From contig JAOWCC010000019.1 in the NCBI GenBank assembly GCA_030867875.1, positions 103,279,006 through 103,343,005 on the forward strand: a DNA stretch of 64,000 bases, read 5' to 3'. Positions 33,492 through 45,075 of this stretch are shown piece by piece. The notes below the pieces were generated by a model that saw only the letters and a program-made list of their open reading frames with translations, ran no database searches and was not told the origin of the DNA. This DNA comes from Actinernus sp. WN-2022 (taxonomy: Eukaryota; Cnidaria; Anthozoa; Actiniaria; Actinernidae). Position 1 is the first letter of the stretch, and the number at the start of each line of letters is the position of its first letter. The position numbers and the translations under genes were made by a program.

Positions 33492-36400
33492 TTAATTTTC
33501 TTCTCTACTTTTCTTTCGGGATGGTAATGGATCATCTGTAACTTCCGTCCATGACTTGCGCTTATCTTTTCTTCCTCGAGTATTTCCACTCTGACAAGAT
33601 ATTGTCCGTTGAATGCGAATGGTGTTGTCATTGTAGCCAAATGTGCGAATGTCGGGATTGTCATTCCGTCTGCCCAATTTGCGCTGACTTCCAAAGTACT
33701 CTTCGACTGTATCCTGACAGAAGCGTTCTGTCAAGACATACTCCATACCCTCTTGCAGCAGGAACTTGCAAACCTCAATCACAGAATGCACAGTTATCTG
33801 GAATCCTTCATGTGTCTGCCACGATATGAACATTTTGCCCCTGGCAGCTCGGGTGAAATTCCTTGGTCTGCGTTCAGTACTCTCCTTCCACTTTCTTAGA
33901 TATTCCAGAAACCCTGTCAACCACTGGAACCTACAATAATAATTAAGATAAATTAGGTTGTCGGTTACGTAGCGCTTACTATTTGCTCTGTTGTTGGTTG
34001 CGAGTTTGGATGAAAAAGCTACTTCATCTCCACTTCTGTAATTCCAATTGTACAAATAATAGCCAGAAAAGAAGATCTACATGTAGGAATTCTTTTCACA
34101 TATTTGCCTCCAATGAACAGCTGAGAAAGCGATGGAATTTGAAAATACGCAGATATGTCGGCCCACACTCCAGGCTTCAATAAATATCCATAGTGAGTAA
34201 AAACTCAGCTGATTATAAATACTTATTTGTTTAAATAAGAGTGACAGGTTCCCTCAGACTCACAGATAGCATAAGTCCATTTTCTACAGGTAAAATCAAA
34301 AGAGAGAAACCTCAATGCAGAATACCCTGCCACTTCAAATGATCACTTGAAAAACTGTGAAAAATCCTTCATAATTTATAGCTCGGTGTAGTCGTTCTTT
34401 TGGGTTGGAAATGGTTAGGGTTTTTGGAAAATTAACCTAACCCTAACACTGTCTTGCTTGTCTGTTTTGGTATATTGCAACATTTTGTACAATTATATAC
34501 TTCTGCCATAATCATTGCATGCAACTATGATATTTTTTTAGGACCTACATGTAGCTAGCTGGATGGGTACTCGAACATCATTTACATCCTTTTTATCAAT
34601 TTATTATAATTAATATTATTTCTTTTCCAAGCCAAGCCACAGAAATTATGGAGGATAGCTTGATTTCAATTTATTCACAGAGAGAGCAGATGTTTTAACC
34701 TGTTTAATAACATCGAATAGACCTAGCAGTCAGGTTACTGATAAGTAAAATCAGTCTAAACTCCAAAATATTTTTTTATTATTATAAGTAATATTTTTAG
34801 CATGGCATAAGGGAAATTAGTTATCAAATTTCCCCCAAGAGGCGAGGGAGGATTTATGGCCAAGGGGGATTAGGGAGAATTTGCATAAATCCTCCCAAGG
34901 CTCGAGGGAAAATTTAATCACTGGTCAATTTCCTGAAATGTCATGCTATCACTTTGTAATACTATTATCACCAACTCATGAAACTAATCTCAGAGAACTT
35001 TAGTTTTTCTCTGCCTAAACTAAAGATACCATAGTTGAGTTTAGCCTCCTCCGCAAGCAACTCCTAATTATAATTGAAAAAAATAAATGAGAAAAAAAAA
35101 TGTGAAACCGGGCTTCCTGTGGTAAGAGAGGGAAGAGCAAATATTATAGAATTCTTTTTAACAATATTCACATACCTTTCATCATCAGTAGATCTGTAGG
35201 GTGCAAGGAAGGGCTTTCGCTTCCTCTCATGTTCTCTCAAACTTCTGACATTGAGACAATCGAAGAAACTGTCAACCATCTCACAGAGCTTTGAAGTTGC
35301 TGCTGCTTCCTGGGGACCAAATGACTGAAGCACTGCTGCTACCGAGGCACTGAGAACTTGGGCTGCTAGATTCACTCGCATGACGGAATATGAGCTCAGG
35401 TTGATATGATCATATGTGAGCTTGGGCAGCAACTTTAATCCATTGTCAATGTCTTGGTAAAATAGTTGAGCAATGTGTTCCCACAGAATAAACAGTCCAT
35501 CGTTCCACATGTATCTAGTGCATGTGCCAGAGCCAGAGTGATGCAAACAGTTCCGGGTGGTCTTGATCAGGTGTGGGGCATCAGACATGAAGTAAATGAA
35601 ACGATGAGGCGCAAACAGGTTTATTGTCCGATAACACACATCCGTGCCTGCATCTCCGTCCAGAGGCTTGTGCAATCTGTAAAACCTTCTGTTCGGGGAA
35701 GCACCATCGGAGGTAGTGGCAGTAACCCACAAATTGCAGCTGCTTTCAAGGATGCAGACTGCTTCCCAGAATATGGGCATCAACTGTGCAGCAGTTACAC
35801 CATTTGTTGAAAAGTGTGCTAAACAAAACTTCAGCTCAGTGCACACACCACGTACAAGGAATGCCAAAGCATGCGTTGCAAGGTCATCTGCCTTATCCAT
35901 AACTGCAAAGTTCAATTCCAGATCACCAAGATCAGTAAAGCCGATCAGCTCTCCTGTAACCTTGTCCAAAACAAGATTTGATTGTACTTTCATCTCATCA
36001 AACAACAAGACAACATAGCGTTGAACATCAAAATACGTGTCAGTGAGAGACTTAAGCTCCTCTACAACTTGCTTGTTAAATCCCTTTTGAGGCCTGATAG
36101 CATTTCTGTAATCCTTGAGACGCCTTTGGCTTGGAAGTACCAACACTTTGCTATTACGCAGTTCCTCGTAGCATGAGGGTGACTTTGCTGCAAGCGACAG
36201 GCAAAAACGAATGATCATTGGATGGTACCGTACACCAGTAGAGCTACTTGAAAATAACTTTTTCTGTTGCTCCCAGAACAGCTTCATGAATGGGGTAATT
36301 TCAGCATCATCAGCTGAATTAAGAATATTAGAAAAGTCATTGCTAAGTTCATGATCCACTTCAATGTTTGTTTTCACAAGTTCTGCACGCATCTTATTCA

Positions 36401-37550
36401 GCTCTCTTTCCAGTTCTGCGCATCGTAACCGTTGTGCCTGCAAAGTCAGCTTAATTCTTTCCGGGTCTGTCTTGGACACCGGTGCCTTAACATGGGCAGG
36501 TTTCAACTGTCGTCTCTCCTTCGCATTACTGGAACTTCTTAGAGACACCAAGTACTCGGTGCAAGTTACACACACAGAGTCCTGTTCACACAGGAGCAAG
36601 CAGCCCTTTGCTCTCCAATATCCCTTGTGTGGGAACTGCTGACTGTCCTCATCCACCACCAAGTCTTGATTCATAGGAATGACATGATGGTAAAGTTTAC
36701 TTGTCATTTCGGAAGCATTCACTCCATCACATAGTTTATATGGCTCCAACTCTTTCACAAGCACAGAGACAGTTACATTGCGCATCGTCCGTCGTTATCT
36801 GAGGTACAGGTCATGATCTTCCACAAGAAATGATCCAAATACCTTCACAGTAAAACACAGACTGTCATCAATGATTATCTCCAGCTCTGGCAGCATAAAA
36901 CGTTCGACCTGTTTCCTGAGAACAAGTCTGTCAGCAAATAACTTGTGGTTCCAATCATTAATAATTTTTAAGCCTTTTACTCTCTGACACAATTCATTAA
37001 ATGTCTTGTAGTAAACACTACTCGACGAAGGTTGCTCGCAGTCTTTCACCACCGATCTGCCAGGTCTTGGCGCTGGTTTGGTCGTTTCGTGACTCTTTTC
37101 CGGCATATTCAGCGTCGGTAGAGCACCAAATCGCGGTTTCTCCTTGGTCATTTTGTCAGATTGAACTGTAACAAAAAGATAGAGGCAAAATTAAGACTCG
37201 AAAAACATTAAAATCAAGAGAACAGCAAGCTTATAGAAAGGCCAAACTGTAAACAGTGCGACGTTGAAGTGTAAATAAAAGCGCAAATCGTACGAGTTAT
37301 AAGAACTTTACTTACAGATTTCAATATCTTCAGCTGCAAAATGCTTCTCACATGTGAACACACGGTCTTTTCCTATCAACTCCTTGAAACTCCGATCCAA
37401 ATCCCTCGTCTTCTTGATCTCTCCAAGCCATTCCTTCCTCCATGTTGAATGAGCTTCGTCCTTCGCCAATGGCAACTTCCAAATACCAATTCCTTTCGTT
37501 CTTCGACTTGATCCGCAGCCAAATACTGCGCAGTTCTCTCCTGGCATCAC
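33492..37550 (-). pseudogene. P-element-type (THAP domain) transposase, three exons, one premature stop
   Basis: Exons on the minus strand: 37550-37316, 37165-35176 and 33930-33492, with GT-AG introns of 150 and 1245 bp and matching phases; about 887 codons in all. Exon 1 is a THAP zinc finger ([20 protein letters not shown]), the DNA-binding domain of P/THAP9 transposases. Exon 2 has a coiled-coil ([18 protein letters not shown]) and the RNase H-like core: [15 protein letters not shown] with the first aspartate, [11 protein letters not shown], and [16 protein letters not shown] with the second. Exon 3 is the conserved C-terminus ([32 protein letters not shown]). A single TAA at 36795-36797 interrupts the otherwise open frame between exon 2's N-terminal part and MRNVTVSV. 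Confidence 0.9.
33931..35175 (-). other. Long intron of the THAP transposase
   Basis: Donor AG|GTATGTG and acceptor TTATTGTAG|G on the minus strand. A ~150-bp imperfect foldback at 34797-34950 (AAGGGAAATTAGT / GGTCAATTTCCT, both ends near GCATG) suggests a small MITE inside it. Otherwise non-coding. Confidence 0.7.
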
Positions 37551-37722
37551 TTTCTCTTTAAAACTCTTCTCATTAGATTTCGAAACACAGACAGAAAGTG
37601 CAAAAAAATTGTCAAATAAAGTGCGACTCGTAGTTACTCACATACGAGTCGCCATCTTGTTGATTTGTGTATGCAGGGTAGGGATCACGTGACTAAGCGA
37701 AAACCATAACAAAGAGATGTTG

Positions 37723-37724
<2 letters not shown>

Positions 37725-37753
<29 letters not shown>

Positions 37754-37769
37754 TCCTCTACTAACTATG
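37725..37769 (-). repeat. Right terminal inverted repeat of the P-like element
   Basis: Mirror image of 31598-31642. Followed by AGCAAAC (37770-37776), the second copy of the target duplication. Confidence 0.9.
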
Positions 37770-40228
37770 AGCAAACCCAGTAGTGGTTTGTGATCTGTCT
37801 TGACTGTGAACTCGCGACCATAAATGTATTTATGGAACTTAGTTACTCCAAAGATCAGTGCTAAACCTTCTCTCTCAATCTGAGCATACTGTTTTTCAGC
37901 CTGAGCTAATGTCCTCGATGCAAATGCTATGGGTCGCTCTAATCCATCTTCCAGCCTGTGGGATATAACTGCCCCGAACCCATATGGAGAAGCATCACAG
38001 TGTAACAGGAGGGGCAGTGCTGGATTATAGTGTACTAGCAACTGCTGTGACTGAAGAAGTATCTTCGACTCTTCAAATGCCTTCTGCTGCGTTGGCCCCC
38101 ACTGCCACTCTGCATCTTGGTGAAGCAACTGGTACAGTGGTGCTATCACAGTGCTTAGGTTCTTCAAGAACTTGTGATAGTAGTTGAGTAAGCCTAAGTA
38201 GCTTCTCAGTTCTGCAGTATCCTTTGGCGGTGGAGCCTTCTCAATGGCCCGCACCTTCTCTGGAGTCGGATGAATACCCTGTGCATCAATCACATGCCCA
38301 AGGTATGTAACTGAATCTTGCTTGAAGACACATTTTTCTCCTTTGAGTCGTAGACCTGCTGTTTCTAAACGCCTAAGTACCCCCTGGAGATTTGCATTGT
38401 GCTCTTCAGCTGTTCTCCCTGTCACCAAAATGTCATCTATGTAAACAGCTGTCATTGGTACTCCATGGACAACTTGTTCCATGGTCCTTTGGAAAATCCC
38501 AGGTGCTGCTGAGATTCCATAAGGAAGTCTGTTATACACAAACAGTCCTTTGTTTGTATTAATTGCTGTAAGAAGCTGAGATTCCTCATCTAGGGTCAGC
38601 TGTTGATATGCATGACTTAAGTCCAATTTGGTGAAGTATTTGCCTCCAGACAGCTTGGCATATAGATCCTCAACATTTGGTATTGGGTAGCTATCGGTCC
38701 TCACCGCTCTATTAACTGTTAGCTTATAATCACCACAGATGCGGATTTCCCCCGAAGCTTTGAGAACTGGGACTATAGGAGAGGCCCAGTCTGCAAATGT
38801 TACAGGCTTGATGACTCCCTCTCGCTCGAGTCGTTCCAATTCTGCGACCACTTTCTCTCTAAGTGCCAATGGCACTGTTCTAGGCTTCATGAACTTTGGT
38901 GGAAGTTCGGCGTCAACACTAAGTTTCACTCTCTTTCCAATAAGGGTACCCAACCCTGGCTTAAAAAGATCTGGGTACTGCACTTCATATGGCTCTCTTT
39001 CTGTGCTGACTTTGTATACTCTAGTCCAGTCTATTTGCAGCTTGTCAAGCCAGTCTCTTCCTAGTAAGTTTGGTCCAGGGCCTAACACTACAAGTAGTGG
39101 CAACCTGATGGTTTTTCCTCCTTCAGTGATCTCAAGCTCCGACTTGCCAATCGGTTTGATAATTTCTCCTGAATAAGTGCGAAGGTTTGGTAGCTCAGAA
39201 GTGTTGAGTACCAAAGTCTCTTTCCCTTCCTTCAAGGCCTGAAATTGCTGCTCGCTGATTAAGGTGGAAGTTGCCCCCGTGTCTATTTCTAGAGTAGTAG
39301 CAATTCCATTAAGTTCCAGGGAACACTTATAAGGCTGCACATAACCCTTTGTGCTGGGTGGAGATGCTGTCTGGTACAAATCTAGGTTGTAAGCATCCAG
39401 ATATTGTTGTGGAGTGTCCACTGGATGTTTAGTATCATGAAGGTCTTGAGTCACAAAGTTAGTATGCTTGTCATCACGTGATCTGCATACCTTGGCGAAA
39501 TGGTTTTTCTTCTTGCAATCTCTGCACTCTTTACCCCATGCTGCATGACATTTGGTTTTGCTTTCATGTGGCCAATTTCCCCCACAACCATAACAAATTG
39601 AGGACTGCTTCTTATCCTTCCGGCTATCAGGGTTTCTTTTCCCGTTGTGTTGTTTATGGAAAGTAAGTTTATTTACCTTAGCTTCACCCGGAGCCATTGA
39701 GGATACCATAATTTTTGCCTGAGCAGTAGCTGCCTCCAACGCACGTCCATATTTCATCAGAGTCTCTAACTTTAATTTCAGTTCTGTTAAACCCCTTTCT
39801 CTTACTTTTGGGTGTGAGCACTTCTGGATAATTTGAGACTTTATTTCTTTGTCTAAATCAGTAAACTCACAGTTTTTCGCCAGCTGCCTTAGTCTTGCTG
39901 CGAACTTGTCCAAGGTTTCTCCTGGAGCCTGGCTAGCTTGTCGGAAGAGATATATCTCGTACTCCACGTTTCGTTTTGGCGCGAAATAGTTGTTTAGCCT
40001 TTGCTTCAGCTCATCATACGACTCTTTCTCGCTATGTTCCAGCGACAGGTTAATCTCAAAGACTTCCTCTCCAGCGTAGTGAAGCAGGACGGCCTTTTTC
40101 CTCTCATTCTCGGAGATACTTTGAGCCACTAAATAATTATCGAGGCGAGCAACCCACTTTTGCCATCTGTTCGCCGCCGACTCGCTCGGAGTTGGTTCAA
40201 AAGGCTTCAAACTGTGGCGAAGTTCCAT
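37770..40228 (-). pseudogene. Gypsy Gag-Pol N-terminal part: Gag, protease, RT, RNase H
   Basis: An uninterrupted ~820-codon frame starts at the ATG 40226-40228, about 60 bp inside the 5' LTR. Residues ~1-190 are a Gag capsid-like region (WVARLDNYL, YDELKQRLNNYF). ~212-248 hold zinc knuckles (CYGCGGNWPHESKTKC; CRDCKKKNHFAKVC). Protease has DTGAT at ~316 and LLGRDWL. RT has LDLSHAYQQL and the catalytic YIDD at ~596. RNase H has HCDASPYGFGAV at ~743 and ends in TDHKPLLGLL, where the P-like element enters. Gag and Pol share one frame. The last eight codons before the observed stop lie in the inserted transposon's terminus. Confidence 0.92.
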
Positions 40229-40261
40229 ATCTTGTCCTTCAAACTTGCTACGTGGATGCCA

Positions 40262-40285
40262 AAACTTATCCTCGTCGCCAATTGT
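40262..40285 (-). promoter_or_regulatory. Probable primer-binding site region
   Basis: On the minus strand, directly inside the 5' LTR, the sequence reads AATTGGCGACGAGGATAAG. A TTGGCGACGAGG leader at this place is typical of a tRNA primer site in gypsy-like elements. The tRNA was not identified. Confidence 0.45.
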
Positions 40286-40290
40286 TGAGT

Positions 40291-40440
40291 CTCATTCAAC
40301 TGTGAACTAGTTATCTTTAATAAAACTAAACATACGAAAGCTCATGTACAAACATGTGTTTCCAAGATGGACGCCACCGGTCTCCCCCAGACCCGAGCCC
40401 GCGATACAATTAATGATGCATTGCGCGGCCTGGTAATATA
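40291..40440 (-). repeat. 5' LTR
   Basis: 150 bp, direct repeat of 29780-29929 with two visible mismatches. On the minus strand the outer edge lacks the TGT seen before TATATTACC in the 3' LTR, so its outermost bases may be altered. Confidence 0.9.
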
Positions 40441-41159
40441 TAAAGTGACAAATACATTTATCACCCAGTTATTTTAGGGCTATATTTCTCATTCCTGTCC
40501 GTTATTTGTCCCGTTATTCTGCATACGATACAGCTTACCTCTGGCGTTGATTGTTTATTTACGTTGGACCCGGGCGTTGGGAGTATGTTACTTTGGCCTC
40601 ACTGCTCCTAAGCTTAATAAACTTTACAAACTTTTTAGTCCCCAGTTGTATTTCCAAATGACTGATCTACAAAATAATAACTCTCTCATCTTCTACAATT
40701 TCGCCGCATCGATAGTATTCGAATGTCATTTTACCCTAAAATTTGACTTTTTGAAAAATAATTTCGGAAGTCACTTGTACATGAAAGCCTTACTCCTTGA
40801 ATAATGAATATTTTTTGGCACTTATATCATAATTAAATTGCAATTGGTCGTGTTTAGGGAATTTTTCCAAAATCTTCTACCAAGTCTAATGCCAGGCCAA
40901 TAGTAATATATGTGCAAAATATGAACAAAATCTGAGATGTACCAATAAAAATTGTAGACTAATTTTTTCAGGGTGCATGGTTTTCACATGGATGCCCTCT
41001 TAAATAAAATATGATATGATAAAGAAAAAATAATAATTAAAAATTAAAAAACAAGTCTTAAAAGATATAAGTAAGCAAAAGATTAAGAAAATGCTTTTCG
41101 CATGTGCCCTTGATGATAGAGATATAATAAATTCTACATGTACTTTCGTTACTATTAGG
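40441..41159. other. Non-coding stretch, no gene seen
   Basis: AT-rich flank between the LTR retrotransposon and the HECT pseudogene. It may include an intron of that gene; no exon was recognised. Confidence 0.45.
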
Positions 41160-42875
41160 AAGAAGACATCCAGGAAGCTGAAGAGACAGAGGGGAGTTCT
41201 AGAAACTCAGTACAACAGCTAGGTACAATATTTTGTGATATATCAATGTTTACTGTGATGTCAACCATTGTTATTAATATGCTGACCAGAGATCGATTTG
41301 CTGATGAAAGAAAGCAGGTGCTAAAAACCATTAGGTTGGCAAATTTAATGGTTGTCCTTGAATGGTTGAAAGCATTAGGAACTGGAGACATGCAACTTTC
41401 CCAATTTTTTGTAGTCTTTAATGTACAAATTACATTTTCTATTTCTAAAATATCATTCAATAATAGGAAACCAGTTAGTACAGTCAACACAATCTATACA
41501 ACCAAACAAGTCAAGCCAGCCAATGCAACACAGGCAAGCTCTTCAACAAAACAAGTCAATTCAGCCTCTACAGCCCATGTATCTCACATGGCCAGGCTAT
41601 CTCACAAGATGAGCAAATCAAGTCTCTTCAACCAAATGAGCCATCACAGGCAACAACTAATCCAGGTAATCTTTGATTTCAACTGATAATATTATTTTGT
41701 AGTATGCATGATATATTAAATTTATATTTGTGAGGGATGGTATTAAATGTACTGGTATTAATACTTTTACCACTTTGGTATATTCCACAGCCATTGTTGA
41801 TATTGATGATGAATATGGGGATATACCACTGTCACCACCAGATGTTCTTCTTGAAAGCATACAAGCAGTTAGAGGAATTGCATTGCATAGAAATAATGTC
41901 CTCAAAGATATGATTAAAGAATTTCAAGCAGAGGATGTTTTGCAGTATGGCCTGGAAATTGTATTTATTAATGACCAAGGTGAAATTGAGGAGGGCAGAG
42001 GTTCTGGTGTCACTAGAGAGGCCCTTAGTATTTTCTGGCGGGAATTTTTCAGTTCACTTGCCACTGGTGCTGCTGAGAAAGTGCCCTCCATCAGGCATGA
42101 TTACCAGAAACAAGAATGGCAGAGTGTAGCAAGAGTGCTTGTTGCTGGCTTTAAAAAAGAAAAATATTTTCCTATTGCTATGTCAAGGGCATTTATAGCT
42201 TCCTGCTTGTTTAGAGAGGAATTAATCCCAAAAAAATGGCTTCTGGAATCATTTTACCAGTACATTTAAAGAGATGAGCATGAAACCCTTGTCAAAAGTA
42301 CCTCTGGCGAAAGTGATCCATCTAATGATGAGGAGGTGATGGAGGTGCTTTCCAGCTACAAATGCTACAGAAAGGCATCCAAGGAAAGCATGCCAAGAAT
42401 AATAGAAGAGTTGGCCCACCAAGAGCTTATCCAACGCCCAAAATACATTGCAAATGCATAGTCACCTATTGTTGGAGAGCTCACAGGATTTGATGAATTC
42501 AAGAATGTTTCAGGCATCATCAGCCTCTATGAGATGAAAATGCCCTCGCCAAAGAAAGTGTGTAAGCTATTTTTAGCTACACCCTCTAATGACAATGAGA
42601 GGGAATGTCTGACCCATTTGAAAAGGTTTGTCAAGTCACTTGATGACAACATTTTGGGTGTGTTCCTTCAGTTTGTTACTGGAAGTAACATAATCACTGT
42701 TGATAAGATTGATATTAATTTCACATCTGAAACTGGTGCTGCACGTAGGCCGATTGCCCACACATGTGGTCCCTTGCTTACGATTCCTGACAGTTATCAG
42801 TCATATAACGAACTCTCAGAAGAGTTCACTAGCATTTTGAGAGAAACTGCTGCATGGACATTTAATATAATTTGA
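41160..42875 (+). pseudogene. HECT-domain E3 ligase-like gene, decayed
   Basis: Three exons are suggested: about 41160-41221 (after TACTATTAG), about 41468-41665 (ends CCAG|GTAATC) and 41791-42875 (after TTCCACAG). Exon 2 is Gln/Ser/Pro-rich (QPNKSSQPMQ, QQNKSIQPLQ) and seems to shift frame near 41590. Exon 3 encodes a HECT-like region: GLEIVFINDQGEIEEGRGSG, VTREALSIFWREFF, FLQFVTGSN, and a C-terminal AHTCGPLLTIPDSYQSY where the cysteine sits at the HECT catalytic position. Two in-frame stops break it (TAA after FYQYI at 42267-42269; TAG after YIANA at 42459-42461), with open frame between and after. HECT enzymes transfer ubiquitin through that cysteine; this copy cannot be translated whole. 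It could be host-derived or carried by a transposon. Confidence 0.75.
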
Positions 42876-43505
42876 AGCATTGTTTGCTAACTTGGTATGT
42901 CGAAAACAAAGACCTTAAAGGAGCACTCGTATCCAATGTGTAGCATGCTTTTCTTGTTTTCATACAAGTCAACCATGACCAATATAAATTTTAGTAGTCT
43001 AATCTGACTTTTGATAGCAGAGAAAATGGCAAGCTGGCACACTATGCATATAGGTGCTCCTTTCAAATTGAAGACCCTTTAAAGTGAAGACGGTATATAT
43101 CAAAGACATCATCTACATGTAAAGGTTTCCAAAGAATGTTTATTACACAGCTCCTTATGGTGATTTGGGGCTTTGTTTTCCACCACTGTTGCCAAATTGT
43201 TACTTGTTTATCCACAGCTGAATAACTTTTGGCTTTTTGCCAAGAATTACAAATAGTTAAGGAGAATTTTGAAACTTTTATTTTCATAGTACAGTACATA
43301 CATGTAGCTATGTATATGTTCAAATGTGGCTCCATTTTATTCTTACATCATGATTTGGCTGTGATTGTAATTACCAGACTACATGTAGTAGACACATTTA
43401 TTTGAACTTGTGCATTAGACCCTAAGAAACATGTTTTTTTATATATAAATCAGTAACCCAAAGTAATTTTTAATCAACTCCCTCCTAGCTATATAGTTCT
43501 AAATC
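42876..43505. other. Non-coding stretch, no gene seen
   Basis: 3' flank of the HECT pseudogene; no further coding sequence supported. Confidence 0.5.
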
Positions 43506-43702
43506 AGCATAGTCCCAAGGCCTTCTGGTTGGTATTTTGTCTGAGTCGGTTAATGGGATACCTTTGGTTTGTAATGGCTTGTGACGTCACTGCCCAACTG
43601 TCAACCAACAGTGAGCGGTGACGTCACAAGCCATTACAAACCACAGGGATCCCATTAACCCACTCAAGCAAAATACCAGCCAGAAGGCCTAGGGACTAGG
43701 CT
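43506..43702. mobile_element. Foldback element with CRE-like palindromes
   Basis: The outer arms pair (AGTCCCAAGGCCTTCTGG with CCAGAAGGCCTAGGGACT). The inner arms GTAATGGCTTGTGACGTCAC and GTGACGTCACAAGCCATTAC are perfect mirrors, each with the 8-mer TGACGTCA. The loop is about 30 bases. Confidence 0.75.
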
Positions 43703-43908
43703 GGTTCTAAATGATTCCCCTTGCATTTTTAAACATCTCACATTTTGTGTGTGTACTGTAGTCGGTTAGAAGAGTCACTTTCTTATAAACACTTTTTAAT
43801 AGATAGTATGGAGTTTTCTGCAACTGCAAACAATTATAAGAAATGTGTGTTTTTGCAGTTTGATGCAACTTGTTTGGTGTTTCTGTTTACATTGTTACAG
43901 TTTAATAT

Positions 43909-44563
43909 GGGCCACGTCAGGCAAAAAGGGCCCGGACGACATTCAAGTTAAATAATTCCTACAACGGTGTTCCTAATAACAGGTTGAATATTGTATTGTA
44001 TTCTTGACGAGAAGCGCTACATTTCATTCCTAACAATAAATGTTAGTTTCAAGAAATTGACAACAAAAATCAAGGGTGAAATTGACATGATTTTGATGCA
44101 AGGGCCCGATTACAAATAATTATGACCACAAAAAATAGGAATCCTGTCAGAGGGGATGATTTTGATGTATGACATTCATTTATACCTGCTGGCATTAAAG
44201 AGTAAAAAAAAAAATAAGATGAACAAGATGATCACTTTTTGGCCCAAAAAATATTTTCTGTAGTCATTCTACTCCCCGTAGCTCATAGTAGCAATAGTAC
44301 AAGTTACATCTTAAAATAATCGTCTGATGACAAGGAATCATTTGCGCCTGGTAAAATTGTGATCACACCCTCGTGTAAAAATATCGTAAATTTTGTCTTC
44401 AATTTCACTGGTCAATTTCATGAAATCAACACTACTTGTTAGTAGCACAATGTGGCGCTCGCGATGCATATTGTAATCGCACCACAAGTATAAAAAATAT
44501 GGTACAATTTCAAAAAACATTCACATATTATGTCGTCCGGGCCCTTTTTGCCTGACGTGGCCC
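43909..44563. mobile_element. MITE with GGGCCACGTCAGGCAAAAAG termini, 655 bp
   Basis: Perfect terminal inverted repeat of about 34 bp (GGGCCACGTCAGGCAAAAAG then GGCCCGGACGACAT) at both ends. Flanking ATAT on both sides extends the symmetry, so the target duplication is ambiguous. The interior is AT-rich and non-coding. Confidence 0.8.
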
Positions 44564-45075
44564 ATATGTTTTCATGCTCTATAGAATTTATAGTGCACAG
44601 AATCGAACACATTTTATTCAAATGATTTATTATGTGATGATTATCAATTTGATTTTTACATGATTAATTACTAGCCATGAACTATATTTACTATGAATTA
44701 TTATACATATGTATGTACAGGCACATATCAATTGTGTTGCAGATCTTGTAAATTAAAAATGAATGTGTATACAGTCAATGTCAAAAACGTTGCAGTCCAA
44801 TACATATATACTTACATACTGTAAGTACCAAATCATAACCAAAAGAATAACAGAAGATCAAGCTACAATTAAGGGATATTTTTCTCATATCTCTTAGCCC
44901 AAAGGCCACCTGAAAAATATTTGCCTGGTGCAGTTGATCAAAAGGAAATAGATCTACAACATAAGTATTCATACTTGGCATATCATTAGGAATAATATCA
45001 GACAACCTTTTCTATATTGACTGTATACAGTTTTCCAGTTATACAGTTCATATATATAAAAATATTGTTAACATA
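44564..45075. other. Non-coding stretch, no gene seen
   Basis: AT-rich sequence with no supported coding frame. Confidence 0.5.

Larger units (their letters stand above)
31598..37769. mobile_element. P-like (THAP9-type) DNA transposon with two convergent genes
   Basis: The 45-bp terminal inverted repeats begin CATAGTTAGTAGAGGAGACT and include GAAAGCCGGCGGACTTCAA. They are direct mirror images at 31598-31642 and 37725-37769. AGCAAAC is duplicated on both sides (31591-31597 and 37770-37776), a 7-bp target duplication. Inside are a minus-strand THAP-type transposase gene (33492-37550) and a plus-strand zinc-finger gene (31719-33044), tail to tail with about 450 bp between. Both genes start close to a terminus, so the inverted repeats may also hold the promoters. 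Each gene carries one visible lesion. The host site is the RNase H/integrase junction of the gypsy element. Confidence 0.92.
29780..40440 (-). mobile_element. Ty3/gypsy LTR retrotransposon, split by a P-like transposon
   Basis: Two 150-bp direct LTRs lie at 29780-29929 and 40291-40440. On the minus strand the order is 5' LTR, primer-binding region, gag-protease-RT-RNase H (40228-37770), a 6.17-kb inserted DNA transposon, then integrase and tail (31597-30065), polypurine tract and 3' LTR. Domain order PR-RT-RH-INT is Ty3/gypsy. Without the insert the element would be about 4.5 kb. I see two substitutions between the LTRs, suggesting a fairly young insertion, yet the integrase part already carries stops and a deletion. 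Target-site duplication is unclear. Confidence 0.9.

Noticed and set aside
35466..36642. Several plus-strand ORFs of 60-114 codons
   Set aside because: They lie opposite the THAP transposase exon, whose domains are unmistakable, so they are its antisense shadows.
38739..39176. 145-codon plus-strand ORF
   Set aside because: Antisense to the protease/RT region of the gypsy Gag-Pol frame.
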